Assembly (NCBI GenBank): GCA_947174175.1
Contig: CAMWHW010000040.1
Span: forward strand, 1-7,919
DNA: 7,919 nt
Direction of reading: 5' to 3'
Source: an uncultured Clostridia bacterium
GTDB lineage: Bacteria > Bacillota > Clostridia > Christensenellales > Borkfalkiaceae
Both the position numbers and the translations under genes were made by a program. Of the stretch, positions 1 to 6,425 are shown in pieces; position 1 is the stretch's first letter, and each line of letters begins with the position of its first letter. The notes below the pieces were generated by a model. That model was not told the origin of the DNA, searched no databases, and was given only the letters and a program-made list of their open reading frames with translations.

Positions 1-98
1 TTGCAGCACGCGTGCGGATTGCCCTTATATAAATCTATAATAAATTTGAAAAACTTTTTCTTGTCTCTCTTGGAAGATATCTCTTTTACGGTAATCAT
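1..98 (-). CDS. N-terminal fragment of a GNAT-like acetyltransferase-family protein (partial, runs off the left edge)
   Basis: An open frame starts at ATG 98-96 on the minus strand and stays open for 32 codons to the window edge. The peptide begins MITVKEISSKRDKKK and continues through a FIIDLYKGNPHACC segment. A start of the type M-I-T-V-K-E, followed by a lysine-rich stretch and an LYK-x-NP motif, is what I recall from a family of roughly 370-residue GNAT-superfamily proteins in Clostridia and Bacteroidetes. There the motif normally runs on into a VPPL-like segment, which would lie outside this window. No catalytic or acetyl-CoA-binding residues are visible, so the family call rests on the N terminus only. 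The best Shine-Dalgarno-like run (GGGAG) sits about 14 bases upstream of the ATG, which is rather far, and no better in-frame start is present. A near-consensus promoter at 175-203 points into the gene, which supports its being real. It is short enough to be missed by ordinary ORF length cut-offs. Confidence 0.55.
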   Translation of the reverse strand, partial: MITVKEISSKRDKKKFFKFIIDLYKGNPHACC

Positions 99-133
99 AC
101 TTCTTTTAGTAACTCCCTTTTTTACACGGCAAT

Positions 134-162
134 ATACGGAAAAGCCGACGGCTTCTCCGTAT
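134..162. other. Strong inverted repeat (12-13 bp stem, 3-base loop) between promoter and gene
   Basis: The arms ATACGGAAAAGCC and GGCTTCTCCGTAT flank a 3-base loop. The one imperfect position (141 against 155) becomes a G-U pair when the minus strand is transcribed and an A-C mismatch when the plus strand is, so the structure is better as minus-strand RNA. Neither side is followed by a true run of T: minus reads TATTGCCGTG and plus reads TTACATATAC. It therefore does not look like a classical intrinsic terminator. It lies just downstream of the predicted start of transcription of the promoter at 175-203, so it would form at the very 5' end of the leader of the gene at 1-98. It could alternatively be an inefficient terminator for the gene at 283-624, or for a plus-strand gene beyond the left edge. 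Confidence 0.7.
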
Positions 163-174
163 TTACATATACAT

Positions 175-203
175 ATAATACCAATTTATACATTCAATGT
201 CAA
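175..203 (-). promoter_or_regulatory. Predicted sigma-A-type promoter for the gene leaving the left edge
   Basis: On the minus strand a perfect -35 box TTGACA (203-198) is followed by a 17-base spacer and a -10 box TATTAT (180-175), one base off consensus. Transcription would start near base 168, giving a leader of about 70 bases before the ATG at 98. The surrounding DNA is AT-rich and non-coding, as expected. A second copy of GTTGACA lies 32 bases further upstream (230-235) but lacks a good -10 box. Confidence 0.75.
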
Positions 204-282
204 CAGATTTATGGCATATCCGCCGCATTTGTCAACAAAACGTATTACATTTCACCCTTTTTATTACCTTAGTTTACTCGTT

Positions 283-624
283 TTAACTCCAACGTTTGAA
301 CAAAGGATTTTTCGCTCTCTGACTTGCAAGAACGTCAATATCTTGAAAAGGCAAGCTTTCGTCATCGTCGTTATCATACCAAATCCACTTGACACAGTAC
401 TGCGCAAACCATTCAGTATTTTTATAAACCGTAGCAGCCACGTTGATGTCAGAATAATAATCTTTATTCGGTATTCCAACGTACATTACGGAGCCGTCAG
501 GCTGCACTTCTTTGGTGCACGCATTTGCAAATTCTTTGTCTATTGCTTGCCACAATTCCGCAATGTCAAATCTACCGTCACGCTTAACTCTATCCTCGTC
601 AAGTTTTATTTCCATTTTCATCAT
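283..624 (-). CDS. Small hypothetical protein, 113 residues, function unknown
   Basis: I cannot assign a function. The protein begins MMKMEIKLDEDRVKRDG, has a mixed helix-like middle (FDIAELWQAIDKEFANAC), a segment GSVMYVGIPNKDYYSDINVAA, then an aromatic-rich stretch EWFAQYCVKWIWYDN at about residues 71-85. That runs into an acidic patch DNDDDES (84-90) and a short tail ending NPLFKRWS. There is no signal peptide, no membrane segment and no recognisable catalytic motif; the two cysteines (36 and 77) do not form a metal-site pattern. It looks like a soluble cytoplasmic protein of a recurring, uncharacterised kind that I recall from gut Clostridia; that resemblance is from memory and weak. Support for its being real: an AGGAG ribosome binding site (638-634) 9 bases before the ATG at 624, a textbook promoter at 652-680, and a natural amino-acid composition. 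It is transcribed separately from the ATPase operon, so proximity alone does not imply a link to that enzyme. Confidence 0.8.
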   Translation of the reverse strand: MMKMEIKLDEDRVKRDGRFDIAELWQAIDKEFANACTKEVQPDGSVMYVGIPNKDYYSDINVAATVYKNTEWFAQYCVKWIWYDNDDDESLPFQDIDVLASQRAKNPLFKRWS

Positions 625-651
625 AGGCTTTCTCTCCTCTTATTCGGCAAA

Positions 652-680
652 ATTATATCATAACTTTTTTAAACTATCAA
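652..680 (-). promoter_or_regulatory. Strong predicted promoter (extended -10) for the 113-residue gene
   Basis: Reading the minus strand, a -35 box TTGATA (680-675) is separated by 17 bases from a perfect -10 box TATAAT (657-652). The TGA immediately before the -10 box makes an extended TGnTATAAT element. Transcription should start around 645, about 20 bases before the ATG at 624, so the leader holds little beyond the ribosome binding site AAGAGGAG. The promoter lies downstream of the operon terminator, making the small gene an independent unit. No operator-like palindrome is visible over it. Confidence 0.85.
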
Positions 681-702
681 CCCAAAATTGACACTGTGGA
701 AG

Positions 703-750
703 ATACTTAAATAAACGAAAGCGCCCGCGGCCTTTACCGCTGGCGCTTTC
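703..750 (-). terminator. Rho-independent terminator of the V-type ATPase operon
   Basis: On the minus strand the perfect 9-base arms GAAAGCGCC (750-742) and GGCGCTTTC (725-717) enclose a further 4-base stem GCGG/CCGC. The two stems are separated by a single A-G mismatch (741/726), and the loop is TAAAGG. The hairpin begins 7 bases after the stop codon of subunit D and is followed by GTTTATTTAAGT, a U-rich but interrupted tract. Position and shape make it the natural end of the operon. The interrupted tract means some readthrough into the small gene at 283-624 is possible. Confidence 0.85.
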
Positions 751-756
751 AATCTA

Positions 757-1377
757 TTAAGATTTGTTTTTTACTTTCATAAGCCTTATAACCGCGGCGC
801 GCTCGTTTTCGTCCAGCTTGCTCTTGATATACTTGATGGTTTCTTCAAGCTGGGGTATCATAACGTATTCAAGCGCGTTTACGCGGCGCTTATTGCGCTC
901 GATTTCCTCCGCAAGCATTCTGACCGTCTTTTCGGTTTCGGCAAGCGCAAGCATTTTGGGAAGCAGCGCGGCGGCTTTGATAACCGAATAGTCCGCCTCG
1001 CTGGTAATTTCGGGATATGCGTAAGGAAGTCCGTCGGTGGTCTTTTCGTTGACAAGCCCGATTTTGGGAACTTCCACGCCCATTACGCTTTTAACGCCGC
1101 ACTCCGCCTTTACCGCGACCGACGGCATAGCAAAAGCCGTTTCGGCACGGTAAGCGGGCGTAACCGAACGCGCAACCGAAAACTGCCTTAAAGTTTCGGA
1201 AAGTTCTTTTTCCACTTCGTCCCTAAGGCGTTTGTTTTCTTTGATTAAAAGCGAAAAGCGGCGCACCATTTCATCGGATTTATCCTTTAAAAGTTTGTGA
1301 CCGCGAACCGCTGTATTTAGCCGCGCTTTCAGCTTTTTAAGCTCCATACGCGTAGGGTTTACGTTAAGCCGTGCCAA
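757..1377 (-). CDS. atpD: V/A-type ATP synthase subunit D (central shaft)
   Basis: This subunit is the long coiled-coil shaft that turns inside the A3B3 head and passes rotation to subunits F, C and the K ring. The 206-residue protein has the expected family length. Its N terminus ARLNVNPTRMELKKLK, followed by an RGHKLLKDK helix, is a family hallmark. The C-terminal helix carries ERNKRRVNALEYVMIPQLEETIKYI (about residues 160-184) and ends in a lysine-rich tail. The two terminal helices would pair as an antiparallel coiled coil around a less conserved middle domain. The start codon is TTG (1377-1375): the family's conserved N terminus begins exactly there, and AGAGGG lies 8 bases upstream, so the next in-frame ATG at residue 11 is unlikely. 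It follows subunit B after a 16-base gap and is the last gene of the operon, with the terminator 7 bases after its stop. In the Enterococcus nomenclature this is NtpD. Confidence 0.96.
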   Translation of the reverse strand: MARLNVNPTRMELKKLKARLNTAVRGHKLLKDKSDEMVRRFSLLIKENKRLRDEVEKELSETLRQFSVARSVTPAYRAETAFAMPSVAVKAECGVKSVMGVEVPKIGLVNEKTTDGLPYAYPEITSEADYSVIKAAALLPKMLALAETEKTVRMLAEEIERNKRRVNALEYVMIPQLEETIKYIKSKLDENERAAVIRLMKVKNKS

Positions 1378-1385
1378 ATAGTTAT

Positions 1386-1391
1386 CCCTCT
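1386..1391 (-). promoter_or_regulatory. Ribosome binding site that decides the TTG start of subunit D
   Basis: AGAGGG on the minus strand sits 8 bases before TTG 1377-1375, inside the 16-base gap after the stop codon of subunit B. Together with the conserved N-terminal sequence it fixes the unusual TTG codon as the start. Confidence 0.75.
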
Positions 1392-1393
1392 GA

Positions 1394-2761
1394 TTATTTC
1401 AAATACTTGTCTATATATGCTTGTCTGATACGTTTAAGCTCGGATACGGGCAGAATTTTCATAAGCTCCCAGCCGATATCAAGCGTTTCTTCAACTGGTC
1501 TGTTTGCTTCGAAGCCCTGGTTTATATACACCTTTTCAAAGTTTTCCGCAAACTTTGCGTACAGCTTATCGGTATCGGAAAGCGCGGCTTCGCCCAAGAT
1601 GGCGGCAAGCTCCTTGCTCTCCTTTCCGCTTGCGTACGCGGCGAAAAGCTGGTTCATGGTATCGGCGTGGTCCTCTCGCGTTTTGCCCTTGCCTATACCC
1701 TTGTCTTTAAGACGGGAAAGGGACGGCAGAACGTCGATAGGCGGGTTTATACCCTTCTTATACAGGTCGCGCGAAAGCATTATCTGCCCCTCGGTGATGT
1801 AGCCCGTCAGGTCGGGTATGGGGTGGGTCTTGTCGTCCTCGGGCATGGTCAGAATGGGTATCTGCGTTATAGAGCCCTCGCAGCCGCGTATTCTGCCCGC
1901 GCGCTCGTACATAGTCGCAAGGTCGGTATACAGATAGCCGGGGTAGCCGCGCCTGCCGGGTATTTCGCGGCGCGCCGCGGAAACTTCGCGCAGCGCCTCG
2001 GCGTAGTTGGTAATGTCGGTCATTATAACGAGGACGTGCATACCGCAGGTGAACGCCAGATATTCCGCACAGGTCAACGCCATACGCGGGGTTGAAATAC
2101 GCTCTACCGCGGGGTCGTTTGCAAGGTTGGTGAAGAGCACCGTTCTCTCGATTGCGCCCGTCTTTTTGAAGTCGTCAACGAAATACTGCGCTTCCTCGAA
2201 GGTAATACCGATTGCCGCGAATACAACCGCAAACTTGCTGTCCGTGCCGCGCACCTTTGCCTGCCTTGCTATCTGCGCGGCAAGCTCCGCGTGAGGAAGT
2301 CCGCTCATCGAGAATACGGGTAATTTCTGTCCCCTTACCAGTGTGTTAAGTCCGTCAATCGCGGATATTCCCGTCTGAATGAATTCGTCGGGGTAGTCAC
2401 GCGCCGCGGGGTTGATGGGTTCGCCGTTTATATCCAGCACCTTTTCGGGGATAACGGGCGCGCCGCCGTCGCGGGGGTTGCCCATACCGTCGAACACTCT
2501 GCCCAGCATATCGCGCGAGCAGGCAAGCTGCTGGCTGTGTCCCGTAAAGCGCGCCTTTGCGTCCGAAATCTGTAAGCCCTGCGAGTTTTCGAAAAGCTGT
2601 ACGACAGCCTTGTCGCGGTTGATTTCAAGCACCTTGCCGCGGCGGATTGTGCCGTCGTGACAGATAATATCCACAAGCTCGTTATAGGTTACGCCCTCAA
2701 CGCCGTCGACCACCATAAGAGGTCCGACGACTTCACGGATGGTTTTGTATTCCTTAAACAT
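1394..2761 (-). CDS. atpB: V/A-type ATP synthase subunit B (non-catalytic head subunit)
   Basis: Three copies of this subunit alternate with three A subunits in the cytoplasmic head and complete the catalytic sites at their interfaces. With the start at ATG 2761 it has 455 residues, close to the 458 of E. hirae NtpB. The N-terminal beta-barrel begins [20 protein letters not shown]. The position of the Walker A loop is occupied by the degenerate [11 protein letters not shown] (about 151-161), with no GKT, which marks the non-catalytic paralogue. The Walker B-like region is [18 protein letters not shown] (about 242-259). Arg350 in [10 protein letters not shown] lines up with the arginine finger of the E. 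hirae subunit, which reaches into the nucleotide site of A. Its ATG overlaps the last 8 bases of subunit A, and a strong AGGAG lies within the end of the A gene, so the two are probably translated in a coupled way. A 13-codon upstream extension of the open frame was rejected, because it reads through that binding site. Confidence 0.97.
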   Translation of the reverse strand: MFKEYKTIREVVGPLMVVDGVEGVTYNELVDIICHDGTIRRGKVLEINRDKAVVQLFENSQGLQISDAKARFTGHSQQLACSRDMLGRVFDGMGNPRDGGAPVIPEKVLDINGEPINPAARDYPDEFIQTGISAIDGLNTLVRGQKLPVFSMSGLPHAELAAQIARQAKVRGTDSKFAVVFAAIGITFEEAQYFVDDFKKTGAIERTVLFTNLANDPAVERISTPRMALTCAEYLAFTCGMHVLVIMTDITNYAEALREVSAARREIPGRRGYPGYLYTDLATMYERAGRIRGCEGSITQIPILTMPEDDKTHPIPDLTGYITEGQIMLSRDLYKKGINPPIDVLPSLSRLKDKGIGKGKTREDHADTMNQLFAAYASGKESKELAAILGEAALSDTDKLYAKFAENFEKVYINQGFEANRPVEETLDIGWELMKILPVSELKRIRQAYIDKYLK

Positions 2762-4517
2762 CGTCCTCTCCTCCCTGGCAAATCGCCTTGAATTCCGCAC
2801 CCATAAGCTTTAATATCTCGTCGAATTCCGAAAGGTTTTCTTCCTTGATATACTTGGAACGCCCCAGCCTTTCCTTGCTCTTGCTTGCAAGAACATCGTT
2901 TATCGACGCGAACGAAGCGACCGCTTCCCTTGCGCGCGTATCGAATTCGTAAATGAGTTTAAGCATTAAGAACTGCTTTTTCATCGACGTGTAGGTGTCT
3001 ATTTCGTCGAATGCGTTCTGGTGCAGATAGTCCTCGCGGATAATCTTTGCGGTCTCCATCGTCAGCCTGTCTTTGGACGAGAGCGCGTCCATACCGACCA
3101 GTCTTACGATTTCGTTGAGTGCCGCCTCCTCCTGCAATACCGTCATTATAAACTGGCGGTACTGCGCGTATTCCACGCTGACGTTTTCGTTATACCAGTC
3201 GCGCATCTTGTCCGCGTAAAGCGAATAGCTTATAAGCCAGTCGATTGCGGGGAAATGGCGCTTATATGCAAGCGATGCCGAAAGTCCCCAGAACACTTTT
3301 ACAATTCTAAGAGTTGCCTGGGAAACGGGCTCCGAAAGGTCGCCGCCCGGAGGGGAAACCGCGCCTATCGCGGTAACCGAGCCAGTGCGGGGCGTCGAGC
3401 CCAACAGCTTTACCATACCCGCGCGTTCGTAGAACTCCGCAAGTCGGCTTGCAAGGTACGCGGGGTATCCCTCGTCACCGGGCATCTCTTCAAGACGTCC
3501 GCTCATTTCGCGCAGCGCCTCCGCCCAGCGCGACGTCGAGTCCGCCATAATAGCCACGTTATATCCCATATCGCGGAAATATTCCGCAATGGTAATTCCG
3601 GTGTAAATGGAAGCTTCTCGTGCGGCTACGGGCATATCCGAAGTGTTGGCTATAAGAATAGTCCTCTTCATCAAGGGTTCGCCCGTCTTCGGGTCGATAA
3701 GCTCGGGGAATTCGTTAAGAACGTCGGTCATTTCGTTTCCGCGTTCGCCGCAGCCGACGTACACGATTATATCCGCGTCCGCCCACTTTGCAAGCTGGTG
3801 CTGAACGACCGTCTTGCCGCTTCCGAAAGGACCGGGAACGGCGGCAACGCCGCCGCGCGCAACGGGGAACAGCGTATCTATTACCCTCTGACCCGTAACC
3901 ATAGGTTTGTCGGGTGTAAGCTTTTCCTTGTACGGTCTGCCCTTTCTTACGGGCCATTTTCTCAGCATACTAACGGGTTTAACGCCCGCAGCCGTCCTTA
4001 TAACCGCAACCGTATCGACTATGGTAAAATCCCCTTCCTCCACGGAAACGACCTTGCCGCTTATTCCGTTGGGGACCAATATTCTGTGTTCAACTATTTC
4101 CGTTTCCTGAACGACGCCCAGAACGTCGCCTTCCGAAACCTCGTCGCCCGCCTTTACGCGCGGCGAAAAGCGCCACTTCTTTTCGCGGTCGAGATTGTTT
4201 ACCGAAACGCCCCTGGATATACGCGAACCGTATTTGAAGAAGAGCGTAGTAAGCGGGCGCTGAATACCGTCGAATATTCCCGACAGAAGACCGGGGGCAA
4301 GCTCAACGGAAAGCGGTTCGCCCGTAGATACGACGTCCTCGCCGGGACCCAAGCCCGACGTTTCCTCGTATACCTGAATGGAAGCCTTATCGCCGCGCAG
4401 TTCTATAACTTCGCCGATAAGCTCCTTTTCGGAAACATGCACGACGTCGTACATCTTGCAGTCCGCCATGCCCTCCGCTATTATCAAGGGACCGGAAATT
4501 TTTACTGTTTTTCCCAT
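2754..4517 (-). CDS. atpA: V/A-type ATP synthase subunit A (catalytic head subunit)
   Basis: This is the catalytic subunit: it binds and hydrolyses ATP (or makes it) in the A3B3 head, EC 7.1.2.2 or the sodium-coupled EC 7.2.2.1. Its 587 residues match the family length. The N-terminal barrel (1 to about 75) leads into the long non-homologous insertion (about 110-190) that separates A subunits from F-type beta. The Walker A loop GPFGSGKT is at 229-236, with Lys235 and Thr236 as phosphate and Mg contacts. The GERG motif has the catalytic Glu258 and Arg259, and the Walker B strand [11 protein letters not shown] holds Asp326. Further family landmarks are [20 protein letters not shown] (345-364) and [14 protein letters not shown] (385-398). 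The C-terminal third is helical. All key residues are intact. The ATG at 4517 is preceded by GAGG at 6 bases, which partly uses the stop codon of subunit F, 8 bases away. Its own stop overlaps the start of subunit B. Confidence 0.98.
   Translation of the reverse strand: MGKTVKISGPLIIAEGMADCKMYDVVHVSEKELIGEVIELRGDKASIQVYEETSGLGPGEDVVSTGEPLSVELAPGLLSGIFDGIQRPLTTLFFKYGSRISRGVSVNNLDREKKWRFSPRVKAGDEVSEGDVLGVVQETEIVEHRILVPNGISGKVVSVEEGDFTIVDTVAVIRTAAGVKPVSMLRKWPVRKGRPYKEKLTPDKPMVTGQRVIDTLFPVARGGVAAVPGPFGSGKTVVQHQLAKWADADIIVYVGCGERGNEMTDVLNEFPELIDPKTGEPLMKRTILIANTSDMPVAAREASIYTGITIAEYFRDMGYNVAIMADSTSRWAEALREMSGRLEEMPGDEGYPAYLASRLAEFYERAGMVKLLGSTPRTGSVTAIGAVSPPGGDLSEPVSQATLRIVKVFWGLSASLAYKRHFPAIDWLISYSLYADKMRDWYNENVSVEYAQYRQFIMTVLQEEAALNEIVRLVGMDALSSKDRLTMETAKIIREDYLHQNAFDEIDTYTSMKKQFLMLKLIYEFDTRAREAVASFASINDVLASKSKERLGRSKYIKEENLSEFDEILKLMGAEFKAICQGGEDDV
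2765..2775 (-). promoter_or_regulatory. Ribosome binding site of subunit B, inside the end of subunit A
   Basis: GGGAGGAGAGG on the minus strand lies inside the final codons of subunit A. Its AGGAG core (2772-2768) is 6 bases from ATG 2761. It is among the strongest in the operon and selects the 455-residue start over the upstream in-frame one at 2800. Confidence 0.85.
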
Positions 4518-4525
4518 AAAAAACC

Positions 4526-4843
4526 TCAGTTATTAAATAGAATATCGACGCCGAGCGCGCGCTCCATTGCGCTCTTTAAAAGCTCGGTGCCGTGACCCGT
4601 ACTGCCGTTTTTGGACGGCACGCTTAAAATCACGGGATAAGGCTCCTCGTCAAACCTTTTCAAAAATTCGGTCAACGGTTTGGCGAGTTCCTCTGTAAGA
4701 AAAATTATCTGATAATCTTTGGCGACCTTTCTTAAAACTTCGCGCGCCTTTACCTCGTTTTCGGCGGGGAAGGTTGCAACGCCCGCCGCCCTGAAAACCA
4801 TAATGCTGTCGCCGTCGCCTATGATTGCTATTTTACCTGTCAT
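4526..4843 (-). CDS. atpF: V/A-type ATP synthase subunit F (central stalk, NtpG in Enterococcus)
   Basis: Subunit F is the small partner of D in the rotating central stalk and helps couple it to the head. The 105-residue length is typical. The N-terminal strand [21 protein letters not shown] has the family's I-G-D-x-D-S pattern, and a Rossmann-like alternation follows. The mid strand [10 protein letters not shown] (45-54) matches the usual I-x-T-E motif. The C-terminal [11 protein letters not shown] (about 75-85) corresponds to the IPS-x-x-G-x-x-G segment, followed by a helix that packs on D. It starts 16 bases after the stop of subunit C behind a weak CAGG, 6 bases from the ATG, and ends in TGA that doubles as part of the subunit A binding site. 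The name is easily confused: in E. hirae this protein is NtpG, while NtpF there is a stalk subunit. Confidence 0.93.
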   Translation of the reverse strand: MTGKIAIIGDGDSIMVFRAAGVATFPAENEVKAREVLRKVAKDYQIIFLTEELAKPLTEFLKRFDEEPYPVILSVPSKNGSTGHGTELLKSAMERALGVDILFNN

Positions 4844-4859
4844 ACTATACCTGCAACTT

Positions 4860-5840
4860 TTACCCTATCGCGCGCAAACGGCGTTTTATTTCGCCTTCCT
4901 TCATACCTGCCAGAAGGCACACGAAAAGTATTCTCACGTTGGCGTTTTCAGCGCGGCGGCGGAATACGTAATACAAAAACGGCTGGCTCTTTTGCAGCTC
5001 GTACTTCCTTGCGGTGAAGTATTCCGTTTCGTAGCTTTCGCAAATGCGTTCCGCCGAAGTCAGGGGAAGATGCGCCGCCCTGTCCGCAAGACACTTCTTT
5101 ACGAACTCGTAATACGGCGTAGATTTAAAAGCCTTTAACGCCTTTTCCGTATCCTCGCCGAAAAGCAACGCAAGCTGTTTATCGGAAATCTTACCGCCCG
5201 TAACGTAGCACTTTAAAGCGTATTCCTCCTCTGCCGAACGGAGCGCCGTAAGGATATTGGTCATATCCGCTTTGGTAGTCAGAAGCTTTTTCAAAAGCCC
5301 GTTCTTCGCGCACGTTTCGTGCAGATGAACGTACAGTGCCTTTTCGAATATTATTCCTATTTCCGCGCCGGAAACTTCCGTTTGGTCCTCTTCCGAAAAC
5401 AACGCCGCGCATTCCTTAACGGCTTCTCCCAAAGTTTTACCCAAGGGCGCGTAGCCGGCCGAATTAACGCAGTTTACTATAACCTCTGCGGGAATAAGTC
5501 CCGAGGGGGCAAGCATATTTTCAACGTCCAGATTGAGATAGCGCGCCTTAACCGCCGCCTTTGCGTTGTGGAAATCACGCGGGGCCAAAAGATACGCCGC
5601 CTCCGCTTTCGACGGCGCATATTCGCGAATGAACGCGTCGATAGCCGCCTCGTCCGCGGAAACCAGTTTTTCGTACTCGTATACGGACGCCGCTTCCGCA
5701 CCTTTGCCGAAGCCGCTCTCCGAAACGGCGCGCAAAGCCTCCTCCGCGCCCGAATCGCAGAGCTTGAATATCTTGTCGTTTAAAAGATATTTCTCTCTGG
5801 CGGCAATAACGCCGTTCGTGTACAATAAGTCCTTACTCAT
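4860..5840 (-). CDS. atpC: V/A-type ATP synthase subunit C (socket, homologous to eukaryotic subunit d)
   Basis: This funnel-shaped subunit sits on top of the K ring and receives the D-F shaft, linking head rotation to ring rotation. The 326 residues agree with the family, which runs to about 330. The protein is almost wholly helical, and it has the family pattern of three similar helical repeats with scattered conserved residues rather than a catalytic motif. Visible markers are the N-terminal YTNGVIAAREKYLL, a central KADMTNILTALRS (about 189-201) matching the recurring D-x-x-N-x-x-x-x-x-R element, and a closing PFLYYVFRRRAENANVRIL (about 288-306) followed by KEGEIKRRLR. Its sequence is the most divergent in the operon, as is usual for this subunit. 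The ATG at 5840 overlaps the last 8 bases of subunit E, and the bases before it (TTCCGGTATATCAG) offer only a poor Shine-Dalgarno match, which suggests coupling to translation of E. Confidence 0.93.
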   Translation of the reverse strand: MSKDLLYTNGVIAAREKYLLNDKIFKLCDSGAEEALRAVSESGFGKGAEAASVYEYEKLVSADEAAIDAFIREYAPSKAEAAYLLAPRDFHNAKAAVKARYLNLDVENMLAPSGLIPAEVIVNCVNSAGYAPLGKTLGEAVKECAALFSEEDQTEVSGAEIGIIFEKALYVHLHETCAKNGLLKKLLTTKADMTNILTALRSAEEEYALKCYVTGGKISDKQLALLFGEDTEKALKAFKSTPYYEFVKKCLADRAAHLPLTSAERICESYETEYFTARKYELQKSQPFLYYVFRRRAENANVRILFVCLLAGMKEGEIKRRLRAIG

Positions 5841-6420
5841 CTGATATACCGGAATTAAATATAACGGAAGCTATCTCCGCCTGCTTTTGCTCCCTGTCCA
5901 TAGCCAGTATCGCGCCGTAGGAAAGATTTTTGTCGGAATTTTTTCCGCAAAGCATAAACCCGCCGTCAAGCGTGGCGTGCTTGGTTGAAACCTTTAACTT
6001 TTTTTCCTTGATTACAGGAAGGGCGGCAACCGCCTGAGCATAGCGGAAATCGTCCGCAAACACCAGCTGGTCGCCCTCCTCCGCGTGCTCGTCCAAAAGC
6101 CGTTTGCTAAGGTACAGCGTTTCCCGTTCGCTTAAATTCAGAAGCTTGTCCAGAGCGCGGGCGTAAACCTGGTCGATAACGCCGCGCTTTTCGGCAAGCA
6201 GAATCTTGGCGCCGTCCAGTCTTGCCGCGGCAGCTTTTCCGTCGAAAATGCTTTCCGCCTTGGCTTTAACCTGCGCTTCGGTTCCCTGCCTGTTTCTTTC
6301 GGCTCTGGTGTTGGCTTCGGCAACGGTTGCCTTAGCTCTTTCCTCCGCCTCTTTGATAATTGCCCGCGCCTCTTCCTCGGCGTCGGAAATTATTCTTTCG
6401 ACAATTGCCTGTTCACTCAT
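5833..6420 (-). CDS. atpE: V/A-type ATP synthase subunit E (peripheral stalk)
   Basis: Subunit E pairs with a short G/H-type subunit in the peripheral stalks that hold the head still against the turning rotor. The 195-residue protein starts with a long charged helix rich in Ala, Glu, Lys and Arg (about 1-80, including DAEEEARAIIKEAEERAKA). This is a right-handed coiled-coil type of sequence that pairs with its partner. It ends with a globular domain whose GGFMLCGKNSDKNLSYGAIL segment (about 152-171) is the standard C-terminal signature before the final helix. It begins only 5 bases after the stop of subunit K and has no Shine-Dalgarno sequence: the preceding bases are CTCGTTTAATAATT. Translation probably depends on ribosomes finishing K. 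The expected partner subunit is not in the window and should lie upstream of I. Confidence 0.93.
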   Translation of the reverse strand: MSEQAIVERIISDAEEEARAIIKEAEERAKATVAEANTRAERNRQGTEAQVKAKAESIFDGKAAAARLDGAKILLAEKRGVIDQVYARALDKLLNLSERETLYLSKRLLDEHAEEGDQLVFADDFRYAQAVAALPVIKEKKLKVSTKHATLDGGFMLCGKNSDKNLSYGAILAMDREQKQAEIASVIFNSGISDE

Positions 6421-6425
6421 AATTA

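Noticed and set aside
211..228. Palindrome-like ATGGCATATCCGCCGCAT
   Set aside because: The arms do not pair beyond three or four bases with mismatches, so it is not a convincing operator or hairpin.
240..286. AAAACG/CGTTTT arms after the 283-624 gene as a terminator
   Set aside because: Only six weak pairs with a loop of more than 30 bases, so no clear intrinsic terminator is seen directly after this gene.
1..663. 220-codon open frame on the plus strand
   Set aside because: It overlaps the well-supported minus-strand gene at 283-624 and the gene start at 1-98, begins at a TTG at the window edge, has no binding site in view, and its translation looks like random AT-rich sequence rich in Phe, Ile and Leu.
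688..716. Perfect TTGACA on the plus strand as a rightward promoter
   Set aside because: At 17 bases the -10 position reads ATAAAC, and there is no plus-strand gene downstream; it would only transcribe against the ATPase operon.
1421..2095. 224-codon open frame on the plus strand
   Set aside because: Antisense of subunit B, with no binding site and no family resemblance.
2762..2800. Upstream start adding 13 residues to subunit B
   Set aside because: The extension lies inside subunit A, reads through the AGGAG binding site, and is not part of the conserved N terminus that starts MFKEYK.
3021..4595. 524-codon open frame on the plus strand
   Set aside because: It is the antisense of subunit A. 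The codon bias of a GC-rich gene keeps the opposite strand open; the translation is rich in Arg, His and Val with no domain.
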